Virus record (IMG/VR): IMGVR_UViG_3300017971_000546
Location: 1 to 35,428 of that record
Length of the DNA: 35,428 bases
Strand: one strand, 5' to 3'
From: a virus
Position numbers and translations under genes: made by a program. The notes beneath the pieces were generated by a model. The model did no database searches and was not told the origin of the DNA. It was given only the letters and a program-made list of their open reading frames with translations. Positions 1 through 7,967 of this stretch are shown one piece after another (the first letter of the stretch is position 1; each line of letters starts with the position of its first letter).

Positions 1-31
1 ACATCATAAACAAAAAACTACTCCTTTGAGC

Positions 32-61
32 AGCCCACGCTGTTTAATATTCGTGTGGGCT
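32..61 (+). other. Inverted repeat before the first gene
   Basis: A 7-bp perfect stem (AGCCCAC at 32-38 with GTGGGCT at 55-61) encloses a 16-nt loop just ahead of the first gene. A T-run follows at 69-74, but after several other bases, so it is not a clean intrinsic terminator. It may end an upstream transcript or form a 5' leader hairpin. Confidence 0.4.
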
Positions 62-78
62 AGAAAGGTTTTTTGCTC

Positions 79-2214
79 ATGCGAATGGGTTCAGAGCACT
101 TCATCCTGAAAGACTTTGCATTCTATGATGCAATGATAATGCCTGTTTTGGGTCTTCGGACAATAGCTGTATACGAGGTCCTTCGAAGGCACATTTGGAG
201 GAGTCTCAAAAGAGGCAGCCTGCGCTCCAAAAAAGCATTTCGAGAAGGAAGATTGTGCACAACTGTGAGTCGACGAAAGGTTGCTCACATGACGGGTATG
301 AGCATCCGTGGGGTGCAGAGGGCCCTAAATAAGTTACGTGTTTTGGGATGGATACAAGCCAAAAACGGCAAAGGTACAGGAGAGACTCTTCTGGCTCAAT
401 TAGGATATCGAGATAGCAATGGATCAGAAGTTTTCTATGCAGACGGTAGCCTGCGAGAGCTGTGGATAGGATTGGAACGTCTAGTCGAAAAAGAAGACCT
501 AGACAGTATACACGAACTCACATGCGAACAGAGAGAGACTTATACCAGATGGTATTTCAGAAAAGTGGTAGAAGAATTCGGAAGTGATGAAAATGAATAC
601 AATGGCACACATGTTGACGATATAGGTGAACAAATACCTATAAACACTGATAACAATGATACACATATATTCGACACTAAAATTCCTGATAATCAGGAAG
701 TTGGTAACATGGTACCCCAAACACCTCCTATCGAGGGTGTGACATCAGGTGCCCGACCCCTAGTGACACAGGGTGCTCAACTTACCCCTCAAAGTAGTGC
801 CAGGGGGGAACTTATAAATAGAGAACAGTTTTTTTCCAAAGTAGAGAAGTCCATGGAATATGATAGTCTCGCTCGCTCCGCTCGCTCGAAGCACTTCGGA
901 CTCTCCGAGTCCTCAGTGCAACAAAATGGAGAGAATACTTTTCAAGTTAGGGTCCAGGGCTCCGGGTCCAATAGCCTAGATTTGTCATCTTTAAAATTAA
1001 AAAATGAAAGAACAAAAGAAAAAAATACTAAGAACAAAAAAAATATTAAAAATTCAAAATTTGATAAAAAAGAAGAAGAAAGACTTAAAATAAAAGAAGA
1101 AAATACTAAAAACAAAAATGTTAAAAATAACTTAAAAGTACTTAACCAAGCGAATGTTAAGAACGAAAAAGAGATTAAACGTGTTGTCACAATTGATTCT
1201 GTGGGTGAAAACTTGGACAATTCTGTGGGTGCGCCTTGTAACACTGCGAAATCTGATACAAACGATATGGCTAATTTTTGTTCACATACTGCCAAATCTG
1301 TGAATTTTTCAGATTGTGACACTGGATCTGTCAATGTTTTTGCATGTGATGATGAAATCACAATTGATTCTGTTGGTGACAAAACTGTCAATGTTGACAA
1401 GTTGTGTGAAGGTGGGACATCTGCTGCCATTGTTCCTGTTGAGGAGCCTTTGGATGACAATGCTATTGACAGAACGCGGGATGTGGTGCAAGATATTGAT
1501 GTTTCTTCTGCTGAAAGGTCTAAGAGAGTGTTGGAAGCAGCAGAATTGGGAGCTCGAAAAGCTGATATGCAGCGTGATAAGAATCGTGAGCGTGCTGCGG
1601 ACAGATTGCGCCGTCGTTTAGAAGCTCAACGAGATCAGCAGTTGGAGAGTGGTGATGTCGTGCCTGAGAGCGCTCAGGAAGCTCGAAGGCTTTCGACAAG
1701 GGGTAAGGGAAGGGGAGTGCAGAAGAGGGCTCAGAGCGCTGTTACAGGGCAAACAAAGCGTTCTCGTGAGGAGCAGGTAGCTTATGCAGATGCTCATAAG
1801 CTGTGGGATTTGTATTTGGAGCTGCTCAAACGGATTGATCCTGAAGCGCCTGTGGCGGCGTGGTCTGCGAAGGGTAATGGGAAGAATCGTGGGCAATTGA
1901 CATCCCTTGTGAAAATGTATGGTGCTCATGCGACGGATTTGGCGATACGATATGTGATAGGAAACTGGCAGGTTGTTTTTGGACGGTATTTCAAGGATAA
2001 GCCGATGGGTGTTCCGAGTCTTGGCTTGTTGTATTCGTTGCACGAGCCGTTGTTTAGGGAAGCTTCGTTGTGGGCGAGGAATGCGGAAGCTGTTCGAGAG
2101 TACCATATTTGGTATGAGAAGAATCCTAATAGAGCTGTGCCCTCGGAATTGAGGTCGAAGTACACTATGGCGTGTGAAGTACTCTCGAAGCTGGGTTTTC
2201 GGGGAGGCCGATGA
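79..2214 (+). CDS. Winged-helix replication initiator-like protein
   Basis: A 711-residue protein. About residues 50-110 form a helix-turn-helix region (TVSRRKVAHMTGMSIRGVQR, then a basic wing), like the DNA-binding part of phage replication initiators and DnaD-type replisome organisers. A long low-complexity middle (about 300-370, Lys/Glu/Asn-rich) leads to a basic helical stretch and a C-terminal helical domain (about 570-680) that could recruit the helicase loader encoded next. ATG 79 has AAAGG about 10 nt upstream; ATG 85 is an alternative. Initiator followed by loader, helicase and primase is typical phage replication order. The first ~1.1 kb is richer in A and C than the GT-rich rest. 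Specific initiator activity is inferred from domain and context. Confidence 0.6.
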   Translation: MRMGSEHFILKDFAFYDAMIMPVLGLRTIAVYEVLRRHIWRSLKRGSLRSKKAFREGRLCTTVSRRKVAHMTGMSIRGVQRALNKLRVLGWIQAKNGKGTGETLLAQLGYRDSNGSEVFYADGSLRELWIGLERLVEKEDLDSIHELTCEQRETYTRWYFRKVVEEFGSDENEYNGTHVDDIGEQIPINTDNNDTHIFDTKIPDNQEVGNMVPQTPPIEGVTSGARPLVTQGAQLTPQSSARGELINREQFFSKVEKSMEYDSLARSARSKHFGLSESSVQQNGENTFQVRVQGSGSNSLDLSSLKLKNERTKEKNTKNKKNIKNSKFDKKEEERLKIKEENTKNKNVKNNLKVLNQANVKNEKEIKRVVTIDSVGENLDNSVGAPCNTAKSDTNDMANFCSHTAKSVNFSDCDTGSVNVFACDDEITIDSVGDKTVNVDKLCEGGTSAAIVPVEEPLDDNAIDRTRDVVQDIDVSSAERSKRVLEAAELGARKADMQRDKNRERAADRLRRRLEAQRDQQLESGDVVPESAQEARRLSTRGKGRGVQKRAQSAVTGQTKRSREEQVAYADAHKLWDLYLELLKRIDPEAPVAAWSAKGNGKNRGQLTSLVKMYGAHATDLAIRYVIGNWQVVFGRYFKDKPMGVPSLGLLYSLHEPLFREASLWARNAEAVREYHIWYEKNPNRAVPSELRSKYTMACEVLSKLGFRGGR
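739..1170 (+). other. Candidate replication origin inside the initiator gene
   Basis: Two imperfect direct repeats start 24 nt apart (GTGACATCAGGTGCCC at 739 and GTGACACAGGGTGCTC at 763). They are followed by two hairpins (CGAA/TTCG at 887-898 and GGACTC/GAGTCC at 898-912), repeated GGGTCC (950-955 and 964-969), and then a strongly A-rich tract at about 990-1170. Repeats plus an AT-rich tract inside an initiator gene is the arrangement of the lambda O origin. The repeats also encode a repeated peptide (VTSGARP / VTQGAQL), so protein-level repetition is an alternative. Confidence 0.35.
1187..1382 (+). repeat. Pair of 25-nt direct repeats in the initiator gene
   Basis: TCACAATTGATTCTGTGGGT at 1187 recurs at 1358 as TCACAATTGATTCTGTTGGT, and the match continues to about 1210 and 1382 with few differences. 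Both copies are read in the same frame as TIDSVG(E/D). They may be further initiator-binding sites or simply a duplicated peptide linker. Confidence 0.5.
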
Positions 2215-2232
2215 TGGTTGTTGGAGGCGATA

Positions 2233-2844
2233 ATGGGAGCGGTATTATTCAGGAGGAAGCTCTCGAAGGTTGATTTAGAGCGAATGAATTTGCCAGAGGA
2301 TTACTGGATGACGAAAGTTCAGCAGGTTCATTCAGGTGGTGGTATGCGTTCGGATGTTGAACGTTTGCTACATAATACAGATGCGATGATGTCTAAGGGC
2401 GTTGGGTTGATAGTACGAGGTCCTATTGGGGTTGGGAAGACTACTGTGGCTGCGTTGATGGCGAAGGAAGCCCGCTCGAGGGGTTACACGACGCTTTTTG
2501 TACGGTTGTGGGAATTCAGAGAGATGTTACGATCTAGGGCTCAATTTGATTTTGATACGACTATGTCGGAACGTGCTCGTGAGGTGGATTTGTTGATTTT
2601 GGACGATTTGCGTTGGGAGGACGAGAAGGCGAAATTTTTTACTATATCGGATATTAGCGAGTTGGTGTTGTATCGGGCGTCACGTCGTCGTGTCACGATA
2701 ATCACGACTAGATTTCGCGTTCAAGATTTCGATTTACCTCCGATGGATCGTTTTTCTGAAGTGTTGTTGTTCTTTCATGTTGATGGTCCGAACTTGTATG
2801 ATGTGCGTAAGCGTGCTTTGGAGCAGGTTATGTTTGGAAGCTGA
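2233..2844 (+). CDS. DnaC-like helicase loader ATPase
   Basis: A 203-residue AAA+ type ATPase. It has a Walker A motif GPIGVGKTT near residue 64 and a Walker B motif LLILDDL near residue 124, followed by a probable sensor segment (RVTIITTRF). The size and motifs match DnaC/DnaI/IstB-type loaders, which place the replicative helicase on origin DNA. ATG 2233 is chosen because GGAGG lies 5 nt upstream; a TTG at 2218 in the same frame has no comparable site. It sits between the initiator-like gene and the DnaB-like helicase, which fits loader function. IstB-like ATPases look similar, but no transposase is present. Confidence 0.8.
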   Translation: MGAVLFRRKLSKVDLERMNLPEDYWMTKVQQVHSGGGMRSDVERLLHNTDAMMSKGVGLIVRGPIGVGKTTVAALMAKEARSRGYTTLFVRLWEFREMLRSRAQFDFDTTMSERAREVDLLILDDLRWEDEKAKFFTISDISELVLYRASRRRVTIITTRFRVQDFDLPPMDRFSEVLLFFHVDGPNLYDVRKRALEQVMFGS

Positions 2845-2866
2845 GATTTTGTTATAAGGAGTCGTT

Positions 2867-4243
2867 GTGGACCTTGACAAAATGTTTGTTGCATCGGTGT
2901 TGTTGGCTGGTCGAGATGGTGTTCGACTTGCGAAAGACAAGGGAGTGGACGAGGAGTGTTTGGGTGGTGATGGTCTTGCCGTGTGGAAATTTACGCTCTC
3001 GTATGCCAGGGATTACAAAAGTGTTCCGGATTTTTCGATTGTAGAGGGGAAGACTGGAATTAAGTTGGAGGCGCCTCCTCCGGCACCGGTTGAATTTTAT
3101 ATTGATGAGGTATTGAATCGGAGGTTGCACAATGAGATAGGTGAGAAGCTTTTATTAGTCACGAAGCACTTTAAGGCACGGGAGCCGCAAGCTGCTTATA
3201 AGGAGTATGAGGCTGGGCTTCGTGATCTGCGGAAGTTGGGTGTTAGCGTATCGAAGACGGAGAGTCTGCCTGCGTTATCTCCTGAGTTTTTGGATTATTA
3301 TGACAAGATCAAGGCAGGTGAGCGTGGTGTCTTGACTCCTTGGCCTACTGTTAATGAAGCGACGTTTGGTTTTTGGCCGGAGGATTTGATTCTTTATGTA
3401 GCCCGTCTTGGAGTTGGTAAAACCTGGATTTTGACGATTTTGGCTAATTATGCTTGGTCTGTTCAGGGCAAGCGTGTGCTGTTTGCTACGACTGAAATGT
3501 CTCGGATAAAGATTTTGCAGAGATGGGTGGCACTTTATTTCCGTTTTCCGTACGGTGATTTGAGAAAAGGCCTTTTAGGAGAGTTTGCGGATCAGCGTAT
3601 GCGAGCTGGTTTGAAAGAACTTGAGAGTGTGGGTGGTTTTTATATTGTTGGGGGTGATTTTGATTTTAGAATAGAGAGTTTAGAACAGGCTATTGAGGAG
3701 AGTGAGCCTGATATAATTTTCATGGATGGTGCTTATCTTTTGAAGAGTTACGGGGATGGTAGGACTGAGAGTGCTTCAAATTCTTTTGATGAATTGAAAA
3801 GATGTGCGAAGCGGAACAGGGTACCGCTTGTGGCTTCGACGCAGTTTAATCGGGATGTGAAGGGGAATAAGACGTCGAGTGCAGGTGCGGAGAAAATTGC
3901 TTTGACTGATGCAGCTGGTTGGAATTCTGACATTGTTTTTGGTTTGATACAGACAGAGGATATGAAGCGCGACAGGCGTATGATTCAGAAGCAATTGAAG
4001 TTCCGTGAGGGTAGTGGGGAGGAGATTGAGACTTACTGGGATTTTGATACTATGTGTTTTGATGAGTTGCCTAAAGACCCACATGCTGCTTTTGGTGCTG
4101 TTGATGGTGATAATGTGTTGGGTGGTGGTGATCGGACGTCGCAATGGGCTCCTGTTTCTGAGGAAGAGTCTGCGAGTGATCCATATGGCAGTGGGTTGTT
4201 GTTAGGAGATACGGATAAAACGAATGAAGAGGTGCCGTTCTAA
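2867..4243 (+). CDS. DnaB-like replicative DNA helicase
   Basis: A 458-residue RecA-fold helicase of the DnaB C-terminal type, which unwinds the fork 5' to 3' as a hexamer. It has a helical N-terminal region (1-130), a Walker A form ARLGVGKT at about 179-186, a following TTEMS segment typical of DnaB, and a Walker B-like DIIFMDG near residue 285. GTG 2867 has AAGGAG about 8 nt upstream. It lies between loader and primase genes. Unusually, the protein ends in acidic residues plus VPF (EEVPF), like the tip of an SSB and like this phage's own SSB (DDVPF). Confidence 0.85.
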   Translation: MDLDKMFVASVLLAGRDGVRLAKDKGVDEECLGGDGLAVWKFTLSYARDYKSVPDFSIVEGKTGIKLEAPPPAPVEFYIDEVLNRRLHNEIGEKLLLVTKHFKAREPQAAYKEYEAGLRDLRKLGVSVSKTESLPALSPEFLDYYDKIKAGERGVLTPWPTVNEATFGFWPEDLILYVARLGVGKTWILTILANYAWSVQGKRVLFATTEMSRIKILQRWVALYFRFPYGDLRKGLLGEFADQRMRAGLKELESVGGFYIVGGDFDFRIESLEQAIEESEPDIIFMDGAYLLKSYGDGRTESASNSFDELKRCAKRNRVPLVASTQFNRDVKGNKTSSAGAEKIALTDAAGWNSDIVFGLIQTEDMKRDRRMIQKQLKFREGSGEEIETYWDFDTMCFDELPKDPHAAFGAVDGDNVLGGGDRTSQWAPVSEEESASDPYGSGLLLGDTDKTNEEVPF

Positions 4244-4695
4244 TGCCGGCTAAGCCTATTCCGGTGCTTGTTAAGCACTGTGCTTTAGCGATATATAAGA
4301 GTGGGTATTGCAAGGGGACTGAAGTGGAGCGGGTACAGCAAGCGTTTGACATTGCTGTGGGACGGTTGGCTCAGTACAAGTTTTTGTGGAAGTTGGGTGA
4401 GAAGGCTAGTCCTGTCAATATTCTGTTGACGGCTAAGGGTCGGAGGGCTGAGGCTGAGCATCAGCGGGAAGCTGATGGTCCTCCGAAGACTGCTGAGTGG
4501 GATGAGTTGTACACTCTCATTCAGGAAGAGGTTGAGGAGTTGGATGGTGCTGGTGGTGTGTCTCAGGAGGTTGCACCTGTGGTTGTTTCTGTTGATAGGG
4601 TGCGTTTTCAACAGAGACGGCGTCGTTTAGCGAAGGCAGCTCGGTCGGTGGCTCGGCGTGGTTCTAGAGTAGTGAAACGACGTAAGCGCCGGTAG
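4243..4695 (+). CDS. Small basic protein of the replication cluster
   Basis: A 150-residue protein that I do not recognise. ATG 4243 overlaps the helicase stop codon (TAATG), implying translational coupling. Residues 1-75 look helical and could be a compact DNA-binding or adaptor fold (segment VERVQQAFDIAVGRLAQYKF). An acidic stretch (TLIQEEVEELDG) follows, and the last 35 residues are extremely rich in Arg and Lys, suggesting nucleic-acid contact. Its place between helicase and primase suggests a replisome accessory role, but no catalytic motif is visible. Confidence 0.7.
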   Translation: MPAKPIPVLVKHCALAIYKSGYCKGTEVERVQQAFDIAVGRLAQYKFLWKLGEKASPVNILLTAKGRRAEAEHQREADGPPKTAEWDELYTLIQEEVEELDGAGGVSQEVAPVVVSVDRVRFQQRRRRLAKAARSVARRGSRVVKRRKRR

Positions 4696-4703
4696 AGTTT
4701 GGA

Positions 4704-5843
4704 ATGCGTGTTTCTAAAATTTTGGAATTCCTCTCGGCATTGGGTTGCGAGAAAATTTCTGTTGGTTCGAAGTGGGTAAGATCTACGTGTCCGTTACAAC
4801 ATCGTCATAGTGGTGGGAAGGATACGAATCCATCGTTTGGGATAGCGATTAGTGTTGGTGACAAGAGTGGTTGCAGGTGTTTTGGATGTGGTATTAGTGG
4901 GGATCCTATTGGTCTGTTGTGGCGTATGAGTGTTGAGGGATTGTCTATTGATTCTAATTTGTTATGGTTTTTGATGGAGCATAACAAGGTTGATGTAGAG
5001 AAGTGGCCTGATGAGCCTGTTATGTCTTCTGTTGATGGTAGTGAGAATGAGCTTCCTGAGCTCACAGTGTCGTCGTTGGAAGAGAACATAAAGGCATGTA
5101 AGAAGTACATTCCTTCACATGAGAGGAGGAAGAGAAAGAGTCGGTTTGTGTATCCGGAGGATGCGCCTCAAGCGGAGGTTCCGGAAGATATTTTGAAGCA
5201 GATGGTTTGTGATTTACCGGACAAGGTGATGGCGTACCTAACACGCAGTCCGAATAAGGTGTTAGGGATACGTGGAAGGGGTTTGGATCGGTTGACTGTG
5301 GGTGAGTGGGAATTGGGGTGGCATCCTTTGAGACAACGGATTTGTATTCCCATTCGAGATGAGAGTGGAAAGCTTGTGGCTGTGAGCGGGAGGTTATTTG
5401 ATGATGACAAGAATAAGAGATTGGGTCCGAAGTATTTACACTCTCGGTTTAAAAGGGATCGTGTTTTATTCGGGGAGCATTTTCATGATTCTAGCAATCG
5501 TGTTGGTTATTTGTTTGAAGGTTTTTTTCAGGTAATTTATGCATGGCATATTGGGTACAAGAATGTATTTGCTCGGATGGGCACTCATTTGAGTCAGTTA
5601 CAGGCTGAGAAGTTGGTTCGTTGGTGTGATAGGTTGGTTATTGTTCCTGATGGTGATAGGCCTGGTATAGATGCTGCGAATCGGGATGCGATGTGGTTGC
5701 GAGATTTAGAGGTTTTTGATAAGAGTGGGAAAGTCTTCAAGATATCTGAAGTTATCGTTGTAGATATGCCGCATGGGGAGGACGCGGATTCTCTGAAACC
5801 TAAGCAATTGCGCGAACTTTTAGGTTCTCGGTTTATTAGTTGA
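4704..5843 (+). CDS. DnaG-like primase (CHC2 zinc finger plus Toprim)
   Basis: A 379-residue primase that would make RNA primers for DNA synthesis. The N-terminus has a CHC2-type zinc-binding site: CPLQH near residue 29, then CFGCG about 25 residues later. A Toprim domain covers about 220-340, with the catalytic Glu motif FEGFF and the metal-binding PDGDRPG. The second conserved acidic position of the EG..D motif is Gln here (EGFFQV), a departure from the usual DnaG form, though DGD is kept. It is short for DnaG (about 600 residues) and lacks a clear helicase-binding domain, as in many phage primases. It follows helicase and loader genes. The start at ATG 4704 has only a weak SD (GAGTTTGGA). 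Confidence 0.85.
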   Translation: MRVSKILEFLSALGCEKISVGSKWVRSTCPLQHRHSGGKDTNPSFGIAISVGDKSGCRCFGCGISGDPIGLLWRMSVEGLSIDSNLLWFLMEHNKVDVEKWPDEPVMSSVDGSENELPELTVSSLEENIKACKKYIPSHERRKRKSRFVYPEDAPQAEVPEDILKQMVCDLPDKVMAYLTRSPNKVLGIRGRGLDRLTVGEWELGWHPLRQRICIPIRDESGKLVAVSGRLFDDDKNKRLGPKYLHSRFKRDRVLFGEHFHDSSNRVGYLFEGFFQVIYAWHIGYKNVFARMGTHLSQLQAEKLVRWCDRLVIVPDGDRPGIDAANRDAMWLRDLEVFDKSGKVFKISEVIVVDMPHGEDADSLKPKQLRELLGSRFIS

Positions 5844-5868
5844 CAAGGGTTGTTTTGTTTGGTAGTTT
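5840..5868 (+). promoter_or_regulatory. Possible sigma70 promoter with extended -10
   Basis: TTGACA at 5840-5845 is a perfect -35 element. After 17 nt comes TAGTTT at 5863-5868, preceded by TG-N, so a weak -10 is partly compensated by an extended -10. It lies at the end of the primase gene and could drive the zinc protein and SSB genes. A small hairpin (TAGCC/GGCTA around 5875-5889) lies in the predicted leader. Confidence 0.35.
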
Positions 5869-5929
5869 GCTCTTTAGCCATGTAGGCTAGTTGGTGGCCA
5901 TAAGGGTCATTGAAAGTAAGGAGCAAATT

Positions 5930-6355
5930 ATGGTTGTCCGCGCTTTGGCTGTCCAAACGTGTGATCGATGTGAGAAACCTTTCGAGGAAAGACATCTGAT
6001 AGCTTGTGAGGAAGTTCCTGTATTGCCACAGGAAGGTCTTGTAATAAATAAAACGAGAGGTACGAACAAGGACCCGACTTCTGATGTTGAGGAAGTTGTT
6101 TCATTTGTTGATTTGTGTCCGGATTGTCGTAAGGTCATATCGAATCTTTTGGCTAGAATTCGTTTAGATCCGCAGCATACGGAGCGACGGAATGCTGTTG
6201 CGAAGGTGCGGGGTTCTGTTGTTGCTGTTCGGTCGAAATCGAAGGATGTTTCGAAGTCTAAGACGAATCCGTCAACGACAGCTAAAAAGTTGTCTGTTAC
6301 GGACGATGGTTTGAAAATTTCTGAGGATGAGAAGTCGGAGGTTTGTCATGGGTGA
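5930..6355 (+). CDS. Small four-cysteine zinc-binding protein
   Basis: A 141-residue protein. Two CxxC pairs, TCDRC near residues 8-11 and LCPDC near residue 57, probably bind one zinc ion. The C-terminal half is a Ser/Lys-rich flexible tail without predicted fold. ATG 5930 is preceded by AAGGAG about 7 nt upstream, better than upstream in-frame codons. The gene overlaps the SSB gene by 8 nt, so the two are probably co-translated. Zinc-ribbon proteins beside SSB genes often act as DNA-binding or transcription accessories, but no specific function can be assigned. Confidence 0.7.
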   Translation: MVVRALAVQTCDRCEKPFEERHLIACEEVPVLPQEGLVINKTRGTNKDPTSDVEEVVSFVDLCPDCRKVISNLLARIRLDPQHTERRNAVAKVRGSVVAVRSKSKDVSKSKTNPSTTAKKLSVTDDGLKISEDEKSEVCHG

Positions 6356-7145
6356 GTCTGGTTCATGGTATGATGTGGGTTTTGATGGTGTAGAGAAGGA
6401 ACAAAGGCGTTTGGACGAGCAGCAGGGTCCTGGGAGGTTGTGGATAGCTCCGGGAAACTCGAAAGAAATTGTATGGGTAGATGATAGTGCTGTTTGTATC
6501 TACGAGCACAATCCGAAGATGGATGGCAATTATCGCAATTGGATGACGTGTATGCAGGGTGTTTATGATGAGGTTGTGTGTTGTCAGCGATTGGGGCCGA
6601 AGTCTCGTTATTATGTGGGGTATTTGACGGTGGTGGATATGTCTGAGTGGTTAGATGGTCGTGGGAATTCTCATCAATATGAGCTCAGGTTGATCCAGTT
6701 GAAGCTTCGGCAGCTTAAGAAATTCCGTAGGAAGATGGAAGATCGCGGTGTTATGAAGGGCACCAAGTGGGTATTGACGCGGGAAGATAGTAGTTCGCCG
6801 ACATGTGGTGATGATTGGGATTATCAACGTGATATTGAGATGAAAAAATTGTTTGAGTTTGCAAACTATCGTGGGAAGAAGTTGGTGGACCTGTGGTCTG
6901 AGGCGGAGGCGGATCCTGCGGCTATGGCTCGCGTTCAACGGATATTCAAGGTGGCACCTGGCGATGATGGTACTTTACCTCGTGAGATTCCGTGTTTTAA
7001 TTATTTTGAGATTTTGAAGCCGCGTCCTCCGAAGGAAGTTCGTTTGATTTTGGGTGCTGTTGAAAAGGATGACGATTCTTCTTCTGGAGGTTCTTCGTAT
7101 GGTTCTCGTGTGTCTACTCCTAAAGAGGATGATGTGCCGTTCTAG
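6348..7145 (+). CDS. Single-stranded DNA-binding protein
   Basis: A 265-residue protein assigned as the phage SSB. A central region rich in aromatic residues and predicted strands (ESGSWYDVGF, SRYYVGYLTVVDMSEW, CFNYFEILKPR) fits an OB-type fold. The chain ends in a Gly/Ser linker followed by acidic residues and DDVPF, the hallmark tail by which SSBs recruit partners. Its length and lack of close similarity to bacterial SSB suggest a phage gp32-like family. ATG 6348 is chosen because GGAGG lies 7 nt upstream; an in-frame ATG at 6327 would overlap the upstream gene more. Family assignment rests mainly on tail and context. Confidence 0.7.
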   Translation: MGESGSWYDVGFDGVEKEQRRLDEQQGPGRLWIAPGNSKEIVWVDDSAVCIYEHNPKMDGNYRNWMTCMQGVYDEVVCCQRLGPKSRYYVGYLTVVDMSEWLDGRGNSHQYELRLIQLKLRQLKKFRRKMEDRGVMKGTKWVLTREDSSSPTCGDDWDYQRDIEMKKLFEFANYRGKKLVDLWSEAEADPAAMARVQRIFKVAPGDDGTLPREIPCFNYFEILKPRPPKEVRLILGAVEKDDDSSSGGSSYGSRVSTPKEDDVPF

Positions 7146-7156
7146 GTAAGGTTTGG

Positions 7157-7280
7157 CAGGGAGAGAGTCGGGCTTGCACGAGCATTTTTTTTGCATTTCC
7201 TTTCAGTGTTTGTGTAAAGTGCGGGAGGCTAAAGGCTAAAGGCGACTCTTGTTGTATTCCTGGGGAGGGGTACACACTTT
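7157..7280 (+). ncRNA. Structured RNA-like element, copy A
   Basis: The element can fold as P1 (CAGGGA 7157-7162 with TTCCTG 7257-7262) and P2 (GAGAGTCG 7163-7170 with CGACTCTT 7243-7250). The loop also contains AAAGTG (7216-7221), which can pair with CACTTT (7275-7280) beyond P1 to form a pseudoknot; TGTGTA/TACACA is an alternative. It lies in the leader of the 7333 gene. From GTGTAAAG onward it matches copy B except for one 7-nt insertion and one substitution. The function is unknown. Confidence 0.6.
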
Positions 7281-7332
7281 TTAATAAGTCTGAAAACCTT
7301 CACAATTTGTTGTGAGAAAGGAAGGATTAGAA

Positions 7333-7560
7333 ATGTTGTTAGTAACTTTAGACGGAGGTATTATGGCTCCGGGGATAGATTTTGACTATATTATTGATTC
7401 TCATGGGAAACCGATTTTCCATGAGCCTCGCAAGGTGTTCGAGGATTCTGTTGTTCAAGTGATAGATACCGAGACTTCTATAAGAAGAATTTTTAAGGGA
7501 CCTGATTTAGTTGAGTGCTCTGTCGGAATATTAGGAAGTGGAGGAAGGCCCGAGAGGTAG
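7333..7560 (+). CDS. Small protein of unknown function
   Basis: A 75-residue protein that I do not recognise. ATG 7333 has GGAAGG 7 nt upstream; the in-frame GTG at 7312 has no such site. The sequence suggests a small mixed fold (VTLDGGIMAPGIDFDYIID), with no cysteine pairs, membrane segment or catalytic motif. It is flanked on both sides by copies of the same structured RNA-like element, so its expression may be controlled by copy A in its leader. Confidence 0.6.
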   Translation: MLLVTLDGGIMAPGIDFDYIIDSHGKPIFHEPRKVFEDSVVQVIDTETSIRRIFKGPDLVECSVGILGSGGRPER

Positions 7561-7578
7561 AAGTTAAGGTGTAGAAAG

Positions 7579-7697
7579 CAGGGAGAGAGTTAGGCTTATG
7601 CGGATGGGTATTGTGTGCACAATATCCGGGAGTCCGTGTAAAGTGCGGGAGGCTAAAGGCGGCTCTTGTTGTATTCCTGGGGAGGGGTACACACTTT
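7579..7697 (+). ncRNA. Structured RNA-like element, copy B
   Basis: This is the second copy. P1 is CAGGGA 7579-7584 with TTCCTG 7674-7679, and P2 is GAGAGTT 7585-7591 with GGCTCTT 7661-7667. Relative to copy A, C-G becomes U-G and U-A becomes U-G, so pairing is kept. AAAGTG 7640-7645 can pair with CACTTT 7692-7697. A different internal hairpin (GGTATTGTG/CACAATATCC) fills the variable region. It lies in the leader of the 7727 gene. Confidence 0.6.
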
Positions 7698-7726
7698 ATG
7701 GTTCGTTTATTATAAGGTTGTGTGGC

Positions 7727-7966
7727 ATGTCTGATAATTCTCTTAGACTTCGATTTGTGCGGCTTTATTTGGGTAAGGCCAAGATGGATGTTTGTGTGTA
7801 TGATCCTGTTTTGGGAGATGTTCGCCTCGTGAAGTATGTTTGGAAAGCTAAGGAGGTTACAGATGAGCCTCCTGAGAATTGGTGGTCTACTGTTGTGGGA
7901 GAGGTGAAGTATCAGCGTGGTGTTGAGCTACGTAAGAAGAAGGGTACTTTCGTAGTAGGAGATTAA
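7727..7966 (+). CDS. Small basic protein of unknown function
   Basis: A 79-residue protein, not recognised. The frame is open further upstream to an ATG at 7598, but that stretch coincides with RNA-like element copy B. The start chosen is therefore ATG 7727 (MSDNSLRL), with AAGG about 9 nt upstream. The sequence alternates short strands and charged turns (RLYLGKAKMDVCVYDPVLGD) and ends in a Lys/Arg-rich strand, suggesting a small beta-rich fold. Its stop overlaps the next gene, so it is probably coupled to the helicase that follows. Confidence 0.55.
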   Translation: MSDNSLRLRFVRLYLGKAKMDVCVYDPVLGDVRLVKYVWKAKEVTDEPPENWWSTVVGEVKYQRGVELRKKKGTFVVGD

Positions 7967-7967
7967 T

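Noticed and set aside
7598-7726. Upstream extension of the 7727 gene to ATG 7598
   Set aside because: This stretch coincides with RNA-like element copy B, whose counterpart in copy A carries a 7-nt insertion that would break the frame, so coding is not conserved.
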